Source: DASPKW01 sp038244055
GTDB taxonomy: Bacteria; Planctomycetota; Phycisphaerae; Tepidisphaerales; Tepidisphaeraceae
Reading direction: 5' to 3'
DNA: 13,574 bases
Assembly: GCA_038244055.1 (NCBI GenBank)
Contig: JBBRTW010000169.1
Location: 1 to 13,574 of the forward strand
Each line of letters begins with the position of its first letter. Positions within the stretch are counted from its first letter, which is position 1. A model generated the notes under the pieces. The model was not told the origin of the DNA. It searched no databases and saw only the letters and a program-made list of their open reading frames with translations. Shown here piece after piece: positions 6,374 to 12,215 of the stretch. A program made the position numbers and the translations under genes.

Positions 6374-7438
6374 TTATCCAAAGAGCGACTCGGCCCCATG
6401 CCGCCGGAACGCAGCCGCGCTCAGCTTGATACGTTGGCCGTTGATTCCCACGCGGCGGCAGGCGACGTCGAAGATCTGTCCGATATACTCGGCGAACGGC
6501 CCCCGGCCTTTCATGCGCGTGTTGAAATTCGGGTCGTTGAGTTTGCCGCCGCGAAGATCCATCACGCGATTCAGCACCTTCTCCCTGCGACCCGGAAAAT
6601 GTCGGGTGAGCCAGTCGGCGAAGAGGTCTTTGATGCCATAAGGCAGGCGGAGCGGAACATAGCCTGCGAAGGTTGCTCCATGCTCGGCGGCCGCCTTCAG
6701 GATGGGCAGAATCTCGTGATCGTTGATGGCCGGGACAATCGGCGCTACCAGCACGCCCACGGGCACCCCCGCATTTGCCAGCGCTCGAATCGCCTCCAGC
6801 CGGCCGCGCGGACTGCTGGCGCGCGGCTCCATCTTGGCGGCCAGCGCGTTATCGAGCGTAGTGATTGAAATGCACACCAGCGCCGCATCGAACTTCGCCA
6901 ACTCCGCCAATAAATCCACATCGCGCTCGATCAGCCGCCCCTTGGTGATCATCGCCACCGGATTGCGATACTCCGCCAGCACCTCCAGGCACTGCCGGGT
7001 GATTTTCAGGGTCCGCTCGGCCGGCTGGTAGGGGTCGGTCACCCCCGAACGCGCCAATGTCTGCGGCCGCCATGATTTGGCCGACAACTCCTTCCGCAGC
7101 AGAGCGGCCGCATCGGTCTTGACGAGTATCTTCGATTCGAAATCGAGACCGGCCGACATATCGAGGTACTCGTGGGTTGGGCGGGCAAAGCAGTAAATGC
7201 AGCCGTGGGCGCATCCGCGATAGGGGTTGATCGATGCGTCGAACCCGACATCGGGTGAATCGTTGTAGGCGATGATCGAGCGCGTGGCATCTTTGAGATA
7301 GATCGTCTCCGGCGGCGCGGGCTGGCCATCTTCAGGCCCCCAGCCATCGGGGTGCGCCTCGACGTGCAGCAGCTCAAACCGGCTGGCCGGGTTGGTGGCT
7401 GCGCCGCGGCCCTGGATGGTGAGGGGGATGGGTTGCAT
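6374..7438 (-). CDS. PA0069-family radical SAM protein
   Basis: This 354-aa protein has a radical SAM cluster motif CxxxCxxC at Cys76, Cys80 and Cys83 (YRGCAHGCIYCFAR), which should bind a [4Fe-4S] cluster and S-adenosylmethionine. The segments around it, IIAYNDSPDVGFDASINPYRGC and ARPTHEYLDMSAGLDFESKI, are characteristic of the PA0069/Rv2578c group, sometimes annotated as DNA repair photolyase-like or SplB-related. The later ITKGRLIERDVDLLAEL and GVPVGVLVAPIVPAINDHEI also fit. The reaction and substrate of this group are not established, to my knowledge. The length is normal and no residue appears missing. The ATG at 7438 lacks a Shine-Dalgarno sequence. The gene sits between two SGNH paralogs, but nothing in its sequence indicates a shared role. 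Confidence 0.9.
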   Translation of the reverse strand: MQPIPLTIQGRGAATNPASRFELLHVEAHPDGWGPEDGQPAPPETIYLKDATRSIIAYNDSPDVGFDASINPYRGCAHGCIYCFARPTHEYLDMSAGLDFESKILVKTDAAALLRKELSAKSWRPQTLARSGVTDPYQPAERTLKITRQCLEVLAEYRNPVAMITKGRLIERDVDLLAELAKFDAALVCISITTLDNALAAKMEPRASSPRGRLEAIRALANAGVPVGVLVAPIVPAINDHEILPILKAAAEHGATFAGYVPLRLPYGIKDLFADWLTRHFPGRREKVLNRVMDLRGGKLNDPNFNTRMKGRGPFAEYIGQIFDVACRRVGINGQRIKLSAAAFRRHGAESLFG

Positions 7439-7673
7439 GGGTGCTGAGTCTTGGAAGACGAGAACATTCCAAGCGAAGCGATTTCAGTGTACGGTATTTG
7501 TTCGATGCCGACAAGTCGCGATTCGCATGGTTGGCCCGCGCCATAGTCTACTATTGTTGCCAACAGGCTGTCAGTGTTTCGATGACGCGGTCTCGCACCG
7601 ATCGTGTACGGTCTCCCCTCCGCTTCCCCCGAACCTCTGGATTCTATTGGCTGGCGACATTACCAATGACCCC
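7439..7673. other. Divergent spacer between radical SAM and second SGNH gene
   Basis: This 235-bp divergent region should contain promoters for both flanking genes. I see no convincing -35/-10 pair. GTGTACGGT occurs twice in direct orientation (7487-7495 and 7604-7612), which is weak but the only repeated word noticed. The plus-strand frame stays open here from 7392, but the translated text has no signal peptide or domain and overlaps the radical SAM 5' end, so it is treated as non-coding. Confidence 0.4.
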
Positions 7674-8489
7674 GTGCAAACCAATCTCGCATCCATCGCC
7701 TTCGCGCCAAAATCGCTTCGCCGAAAGCTGATGATACTCCTGGCCAGTGCTTTGGCGCTGGCCGCGGGGATCGTCATCTGGGAGCGCGTCCATCGCATCA
7801 AACCCCAGCCCGCTGAAACCCGTGAGCCGTCCGATTCGGCATTTATCCCCGCCCGCCGCAGCGCGGGAAAAGACTTGGCCTGGCTCGCCCGCCACGAGCA
7901 ATTCGTCACCCGCGCCAAGCAGGGAGAGATCGATCTGCTTTTCCTCGGCGATTCCATCACCGATGACTTTCGCACCGTCCCCGGGGCGCTCGATTTCTTC
8001 AACCAGCGCTACGGCCAGTGGCGTCCGGCCAACTTCGGCATCGACCACGATCGCACCCAGCATCTCCTGTGGCGCATTCTCAATGGCGAGATCCAGCCCG
8101 CGATGAAACCCCGCGTGGCCGTTATCCTCATCGGCACCAACAACACCGGGGCAGATTCGCCCGAGGCGATCGCGCGCGGCATCGAGGAGTGCGTCAAAGC
8201 TGTGCGGAAGCAGTTGCCGACGACGAAGGTGCTTCTGCTGGGACTTTTCCCGCGCGGCCGCTATCCCACAACCGAAAAGCGCGCCATCATTCTCAAAGTC
8301 AACCAGCAGATCGCCCATCTCGATGATGGCCGGAACATCCGCTTCCTCAATCTCTACGACACGTTCCTCCAACCCGATGGCGAGCTGTCGGATCAGGTGA
8401 TGTACGATCACCTCCACCCCAGCCTCAAAGGCTACCAAATCTGGGTCGATGGAATGCAGACGGTATTGGATGAGATGATGCGGCGGTGA
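7674..8489 (+). CDS. Membrane-anchored SGNH hydrolase paralog with altered block II
   Basis: This 271-aa protein (counting from GTG 7674) has a basic N-region (KSLRRK), one hydrophobic segment (about 20-36) and a PAF-acetylhydrolase beta-like SGNH domain. Ser94 is in LLFLGDSITDDF, Asn156 in LIGTNN, and Asp245 and His248 in DHLHP. It shares many exact words with the gene at 5247-6083, such as KQLPTTKVLLLG and KGYQIW. Block II reads FGIDHDRTQH, whereas the paralog has TGLGGDRTQH, so the oxyanion-hole glycine is replaced by His125. Activity may be lost or changed. The ATG at 7731 would give a shorter protein without the basic residues before the hydrophobic segment. The upstream GTG gives better topology for an exported domain, but neither start has a Shine-Dalgarno sequence. 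Confidence 0.82.
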   Translation: MQTNLASIAFAPKSLRRKLMILLASALALAAGIVIWERVHRIKPQPAETREPSDSAFIPARRSAGKDLAWLARHEQFVTRAKQGEIDLLFLGDSITDDFRTVPGALDFFNQRYGQWRPANFGIDHDRTQHLLWRILNGEIQPAMKPRVAVILIGTNNTGADSPEAIARGIEECVKAVRKQLPTTKVLLLGLFPRGRYPTTEKRAIILKVNQQIAHLDDGRNIRFLNLYDTFLQPDGELSDQVMYDHLHPSLKGYQIWVDGMQTVLDEMMRR

Positions 8490-8527
8490 AACTCCGCATC
8501 GCAGCGCTTCATCGCGCCTCCAGCACA

Positions 8528-8629
8528 ATTGTCAGTTGTCCGTGGTCCGTTGTCAGTTGCCGCAACTGACAACAGACCCCGGACCGACGGACAACTGACA
8601 ACGGACAACGGACAACGGACTACTGACAT
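8528..8629. repeat. Inverted array of GACAACGGACAAC words
   Basis: The spacer between two convergent genes is built from CAACTGACAACGGACAAC-type words in both orientations. A perfect core lies at 8549-8573: GTTGTCAGTTG, three bases, then CAACTGACAAC. Outer words (GGTCCG on the left, CGGACC on the right) extend the symmetry, and several direct copies of ACAACGG follow at about 8589-8620. The array fills almost the entire gap between the second SGNH stop and the stop of the minus-strand membrane protein, so it could serve as a two-sided transcript end. It has no spacers and is not a CRISPR array. Confidence 0.75.
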
Positions 8630-8632
8630 CCC

Positions 8633-9043
8633 CTACCGATTGCCCAACCACCCAATCAACCCCCTGAAAAAGTCGATAATCCCAAACACGATCGCCCCCC
8701 AGGCGATCACATATCGTCCGCCGCCGTTGCTGGCGGCGGAGTAGGTGGCGACGGTGATGACCGTGCCGCCGACGGCCCAGAGCAGGCCGAAGATCATGTG
8801 CCTGGCGTACTGGTTGGCCAGTTGCGAGCGGTGGACGTTGGAGGCGCGGTAGCGGGTGAGCGAGGCCTGGACGTTGGCGACGTATTGCTGGGCGTTGCCC
8901 GGCTGCCAGCCCTGCTTGATGAGCATTTCGACGATCGTGCGCGGCTGGGTTCCGTTGGACAGGTCCTGGGCGACGGCCTTGGTGAGGTTGTCGATGGCGG
9001 CCTGTTGGTCGGGCGCGATTTCATGGGTGGCTTGCTCGGTCAT
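8633..9043 (-). CDS. Small two-TM membrane protein of unknown function
   Basis: I do not recognise this 136-aa protein. The first 80 residues are soluble and helical, with a segment IVEMLIKQGWQPGNAQQYVANV (38-59) that resembles short helical motifs seen before membrane segments in other bacterial proteins. Two hydrophobic segments follow (about 83-104 and 110-133), separated by a Gly-rich turn SNGGGR. The predicted topology is a hairpin with both ends on the same side. The minus-strand start at 9043 has an AGGA about eleven bases upstream, a loose Shine-Dalgarno spacing. It is convergent with the second SGNH gene and divergent from the Spy-like gene. Third-position GC preference and normal composition support it as a real gene; the overlapping plus-strand frame at 8798-9181 does not look like a protein. 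Confidence 0.72.
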   Translation of the reverse strand: MTEQATHEIAPDQQAAIDNLTKAVAQDLSNGTQPRTIVEMLIKQGWQPGNAQQYVANVQASLTRYRASNVHRSQLANQYARHMIFGLLWAVGGTVITVATYSAASNGGGRYVIAWGAIVFGIIDFFRGLIGWLGNR

Positions 9044-9315
9044 GGCGTCTTTAGTCCTTTGCAGGGCGTGAAAAGTGTTTTTCGGATGATGGACGGAAAC
9101 GCTCCCGTCCGCGGGCGGCGAATTACAATCAAAATCCGCCAGGATTTCAGGGGGGATTACGATGGAGGATATGGAATGTGACAGAGGTACCTCAGGATGA
9201 CGGGATCACATTCCGGCCTCACATTCGCCTTTCAAACCGCGCAATAATCGATTCCCATTGCCGTTTCACAAGGGTACGATACGCCGCTCATATCCCTTAC
9301 CAGCAGGAGCCCTGC
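9044..9315. other. Divergent spacer with a small hairpin
   Basis: This 272-bp spacer separates divergent genes. It holds one inverted repeat, GGACGG (9091-9096) and CCGTCC (9105-9110), around an 8-nt loop. No clear promoter hexamers, repeat array or small gene was found. The plus-strand frame is open from 9178, but the 46 codons before the signal peptide at 9316 look non-coding. Confidence 0.4.
9305..9309 (+). promoter_or_regulatory. Ribosome binding site deciding the start of the Spy-like gene
   Basis: AGGAG lies six bases before the ATG at 9316, directly ahead of a signal peptide. It settles this start over the upstream in-frame start at 9178. Confidence 0.7.
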
Positions 9316-10368
9316 ATGAACCTCTCGCGCTTGTTCGCACTCGGCCTTTCGGTATCCGCCTTGTCTCTACCGGCCGGCCTCCGCGCGGCGGATGATCCCA
9401 AGCCCGCCACGCCGCCCGTATCCCCCGGCAAGCCTGAGACGCCCGCCAAGCCCGCCACGCCATCGCGGCTGGGGAATATGGACCCGGTTGCCCGGATCAG
9501 GGCGGCGGTTCAGGATCTGGGATTGACGGCCGAGCAGAAGGCGAAGACGGAGGAGATTTTCAAGACGATCCAGGACAACTTCGACAAAGCCAAGGCCGAT
9601 GCCCAGGCAGGTGGCGACCCGCGCGAGGCTTTCCAGAAGGCCGCGCAGTCCATGCGGGGGGCGGTTGAAGAAATCGTCGGCCTCATGAACGACGATCAGC
9701 GCCAGGCCTTCCAGCAGAAGATGGCCCAGCGGCCCGGCGGCGCGAACAATCCCAATGGCCAGCCAGGCCAGCCCGGCCGGGCCCTGACCATTTCCGAGCG
9801 CATCAAGCAGGCGATGGTGCAGATCAACGTCAATGAGGATCAAAAGAAGAAGATCGAGGAGATCGCGGCCGATCTCGAAAAGAAAGTCGAAGAACTTCGC
9901 TCGGCCGGCGGCGACGGGATGCGCGAAAAACTGATGACCCTCCGCGACGAAGCGGTCAAAAGCATCAAGCTCCTTCTCACCGATGAACAATCCAAAAAAC
10001 TCGATGAACTCATGCAGCAGAGCATCCTTGGTGGCGGCCGCGGGCAGGGGGGAGCGGGCGGAATGCTCCAGCAACTTCAAACGGCCATGCAGGGCCTGAC
10101 CCTGACCGATGAGCAGAAGACCAAGACCGCAACGATCTTCGTCGAGGCTCAGAAAAAGATGGAAGAGCTCCGCGGCCAGTTCCAGGGCGGCCAGCCCGGC
10201 CCGGAGGCGCGCGAGAAATTCCGCGCCGTCTTCGACACGGTCCGCGACGGCCTGCAGGGCATCCTCACGCCCGAGCAGCAGGAGAAACTCCGCAGCGCCC
10301 TCCCGCAGGGGGGCGGCCAGCCCCGCCCCAATCCGGATCAGCCCGCGCCGGGGAAGAAGGAATTGTAG
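9316..10368 (+). CDS. Exported protein with three tandem Spy/LTxxQ-like helical modules
   Basis: This 350-aa protein starts with a signal peptide (about 1-25, ending AGLRAAD). A Pro/Lys/Ala linker (about 28-50) follows, then three related helical modules at roughly 59-138, 158-235 and 252-331. Each module opens with a line such as LGLTAEQKAKTEEIF, INVNEDQKKKIEEI or LTLTDEQKTKTATIF. Each closes with a line such as LMNDDQRQAF, LLTDEQSKKL or ILTPEQQEKL. This LTxxQ pattern resembles periplasmic Spy/CpxP-type proteins, which bind unfolded proteins or metals, but I infer no specific function. Gly/Pro/Gln-rich linkers separate the modules (140-156, 238-250), and the tail is Pro-rich. The location is periplasmic or extracellular. 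The gene ends before a strong terminator and appears monocistronic. Confidence 0.75.
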   Translation: MNLSRLFALGLSVSALSLPAGLRAADDPKPATPPVSPGKPETPAKPATPSRLGNMDPVARIRAAVQDLGLTAEQKAKTEEIFKTIQDNFDKAKADAQAGGDPREAFQKAAQSMRGAVEEIVGLMNDDQRQAFQQKMAQRPGGANNPNGQPGQPGRALTISERIKQAMVQINVNEDQKKKIEEIAADLEKKVEELRSAGGDGMREKLMTLRDEAVKSIKLLLTDEQSKKLDELMQQSILGGGRGQGGAGGMLQQLQTAMQGLTLTDEQKTKTATIFVEAQKKMEELRGQFQGGQPGPEAREKFRAVFDTVRDGLQGILTPEQQEKLRSALPQGGGQPRPNPDQPAPGKKEL

Positions 10369-10395
10369 AGGCCGACCGCGACTGAATCTTAACGC

Positions 10396-10440
10396 GATCG
10401 AAGCGCGCGAAGACCCGTCTTCGCGCGCTTCGATCTTTTT
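10396..10440 (+). terminator. Strong intrinsic terminator of the Spy-like gene
   Basis: GATCGAAGCGCGCGAAGAC (10396-10414) pairs with its exact complement at 10417-10435, giving an 18-19 bp GC-rich stem with a very small loop. It is followed by TTTTTATTT. It lies 27 bp after the Spy-like stop codon and separates it from the prepilin-like gene. Confidence 0.92.
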
Positions 10441-10482
10441 ATTTGATTGAAAATCCGCGCCTGCGTGGATACGGTTTCAGCC

Positions 10483-11547
10483 ATGACAAGCAATTCACCC
10501 CAGCGGCGCGGGCGCAATCGTGCGGTGACCCTGATCGACATCGTGATGGTGATCTTCATCATCTGCATGCTCGGGGGATGGCTCTTCTCGGCCGGGGGAT
10601 TGATGCGGGCGCGGGAGTCGGCCAACCGGGTTAAGTGCGGGTCCAACCTTCGGCAGGTCGGGCAGGCGATCCTTCTGTATGCCAATGAGAATAAAGGCAA
10701 CTATCCGCGCACCGGCTTCACGCCGGGCGAGGCGTGGACGCAATACACGGGCGTGGAATGCAAGAATCCGTTTGGAAAAGACGGCGTTCCCAAGGCCAAC
10801 GATGTGACGGCGGCGATGTTCCTGCTGGTGCGGACGCAGGACATCACGACGGAAGTGTTCGTTTGCCCTTCAACCGATCTGGAGAAGTTCAAGTTCGTCA
10901 AGGAGGGCAATACCGCGCAGGACTGCGCCAACTTCGCTTCCGAGGCCAACTTGAGCTACTCGATGGCCAATCCGTATCCCGATATGAAGGCGATTGCCAA
11001 CGGGTACAAGGTGAACCAAACCGTCGGCGCTGAATTCGCGGTCGCCGCGGATATGAATCCCGGCACGTTCGGCGAGAGCGATGTCACTCCCGCCAAAGGC
11101 CCGGCCGACGACAAGGCGGCGGCGGCCTTGATGCAGAAAGCGAACAGCATGAACCACCGCGGGATGGGTCAGAATGTGCTTTTCGGCGATGGCCACGTTG
11201 ACTGGACGCAGCACCCGTTTGTGGGGGTGAAGAACGATAACATCTACACCGTCTCAGGCGCCAACGATAGCACCAAGACGACGAGCGACAAGATCGTCGG
11301 CTCGCCGATGTGGGCCGGCGATTCGGTTCTGCTGCCGGTCGCGACCGCCAATCCGCACAAGAAAACGCCCGAGCAGGAAGAGCTGGCGGCGCTGGCGGAA
11401 TTCAAGGCTCAACTTCCCCGGATCAAGGAGATGATGGCCAAGGAAGAAAAGGCCGACCCGGGCAGCGCCAGACTTCAGGAGATGAAAAAGTTCGTCGAGA
11501 TGATGGAGAAGGAAGCGGCCGAGACGGAAGCGAAGATCAAGAAGTAG
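10483..11547 (+). CDS. Prepilin-type protein with H-X10-DG motif and charged helical tail (DUF1559-like)
   Basis: This 354-aa protein has a basic leader followed by a hydrophobic helix, NRAVTLIDIVMVIFIICMLGGWLF (about 12-35). It resembles a type IV/II prepilin N-terminus, but the usual Gly-Phe-Thr-Leu-Ile-Glu is Ala-Val-Thr-Leu-Ile-Asp, so processing may be atypical. The NLRQVGQAILLYANENKGNYP stretch (55-75) and NHRGMGQNVLFGDGHVDW (224-241), with His225 and Asp236-Gly237, are hallmarks of the planctomycete prepilin-like/DUF1559 group. The His-to-Asp gap here is ten residues, where H-X9-DG is usual. Residues from about 293 form a Lys/Glu-rich helix of some 60 residues that could be a coiled coil. 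Role in a pseudopilus or surface structure is inference. The ATG at 10483 is preferred to a TTG at 10447, which lies right behind the terminator. No strong Shine-Dalgarno sequence is seen. Confidence 0.8.
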   Translation: MTSNSPQRRGRNRAVTLIDIVMVIFIICMLGGWLFSAGGLMRARESANRVKCGSNLRQVGQAILLYANENKGNYPRTGFTPGEAWTQYTGVECKNPFGKDGVPKANDVTAAMFLLVRTQDITTEVFVCPSTDLEKFKFVKEGNTAQDCANFASEANLSYSMANPYPDMKAIANGYKVNQTVGAEFAVAADMNPGTFGESDVTPAKGPADDKAAAALMQKANSMNHRGMGQNVLFGDGHVDWTQHPFVGVKNDNIYTVSGANDSTKTTSDKIVGSPMWAGDSVLLPVATANPHKKTPEQEELAALAEFKAQLPRIKEMMAKEEKADPGSARLQEMKKFVEMMEKEAAETEAKIKK

Positions 11548-11568
11548 CGGTGATGGTGCTTCGAAGCT

Positions 11569-11572
11569 GGAG
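11569..11572 (+). promoter_or_regulatory. Ribosome binding site of the 67-aa gene
   Basis: GGAG lies six bases before the ATG at 11579. This supports translation of the small gene, and of the coupled protease gene behind it. Confidence 0.6.
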
Positions 11573-11578
11573 CTGGAA

Positions 11579-11782
11579 ATGGCTGCATTTACAATTGAAG
11601 GCGTTGTGGAAAACGGAAAGATTCGCCTGAGCGACGATGTGACCTTGCCTGAGCACACCAAGGTGTACGTGGTCGTTCCCGAGATCGAAACCGCGCCCCA
11701 GGCACATATCCGTAGCCCGCGCCTGGCGAATCCGAAGCAGGCGGCGGATTTTGCGAAACAAGTCGTCAAGGCACCCAACTGA
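11579..11782 (+). CDS. Small AF2212/DUF104-like protein (possible antitoxin-type)
   Basis: This 67-aa protein begins FTIEGVVENGKIRLSDDVTLPEHTKVYVVVPE (residues 4-35). The pattern is a short beta-rich domain with GxIxL and LPExTxVxVxVP, typical of AF2212/DUF104-type small proteins, some of which are annotated as antitoxins. The rest (36-67) is polar and includes ANPKQAADFAKQVV, a probable helix that could contact a partner. The stop TGA (11780-11782) shares its last base with the ATG of the next gene, so the two are translationally coupled and probably act together. It follows the prepilin-like gene by 31 bp and may be co-transcribed with it. DNA binding or a protein-partner role is inference; no toxin fold is seen next to it. 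Confidence 0.7.
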   Translation: MAAFTIEGVVENGKIRLSDDVTLPEHTKVYVVVPEIETAPQAHIRSPRLANPKQAADFAKQVVKAPN

Positions 11783-12186
11783 TGTGGGCGTATGACACAT
11801 CAAATTTCGATCCACCTGCACCGATGGCGCGTGTGGATTTGCGTAATCCCGACTCCGCCGCATTGATTTCCGATGTTCCGCTCCTCATTGATTCTGGCGC
11901 GGATGTTACACTTCTGCCTCGCCTGGCAGTCGAGCGACTTGGCATGAGGCCGAGTAGCGGAACAACCTATGAGCTGATTGCGTTTGATGGGAGTAAGAGC
12001 TCAGCGCCAGCCGTTCCGCTCGATTTGCTGTTTCTCCAGAGGGCATTTCGTGGCCAGTATCTGTTGATCGATCAGGAATATGGCGTTTTAGGTCGGGATA
12101 TTCTCAATCACCTGGAATTGGTGCTTGACGGTCCACGCCTGCAATGGCTGGAGCTCGCGGAAAACGATGCAAAGCGGTCTCTCTGA
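11782..12186 (+). CDS. Retropepsin-like aspartic protease (clan AA)
   Basis: This 134-aa protein has a retropepsin-type active site, PLLIDSGADVTLLP (33-46), with catalytic Asp37 in the D-S-G-A motif. A hydrophobic flap-like region follows (59-90), then the C-terminal YGVLGRDILNHLELVLDG (100-117), which matches the ILGxDxL element of single-domain retroviral-type proteases. Such enzymes work as homodimers, each chain supplying one Asp. There is no signal peptide or membrane segment, so it should be cytoplasmic. The start ATG overlaps the stop of the 67-aa gene (TGATG), giving tight coupling. Codons here look less GC-biased at third positions than in the neighbours, which may point to acquisition; this is an impression, not a computed value. 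Target proteins are unknown, and a regulated-proteolysis role with the small partner is a hypothesis. Confidence 0.82.
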   Translation: MWAYDTSNFDPPAPMARVDLRNPDSAALISDVPLLIDSGADVTLLPRLAVERLGMRPSSGTTYELIAFDGSKSSAPAVPLDLLFLQRAFRGQYLLIDQEYGVLGRDILNHLELVLDGPRLQWLELAENDAKRSL

Positions 12187-12215
12187 TTTCGCGATTGGTC
12201 GCCCCGCATAAACTT

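Noticed and set aside
6251..6868. Plus-strand open frame opposite the radical SAM gene
   Set aside because: It begins inside the GAGGGTAGA repeat arm and overlaps a clear radical SAM protein.
7392..7673. N-terminal extension of the second SGNH gene
   Set aside because: The frame is open but overlaps the divergent radical SAM 5' end; the text lacks signal or domain features, while GTG 7674 gives a proper basic region and hydrophobic segment.
8528..8629. Possible CRISPR array
   Set aside because: Units are about 7-12 nt, in both orientations, with no unique spacers and no cas gene nearby.
9178..9315. Upstream start for the Spy-like gene
   Set aside because: The 46 extra codons precede a clear signal peptide that has its own AGGAG at ideal spacing.
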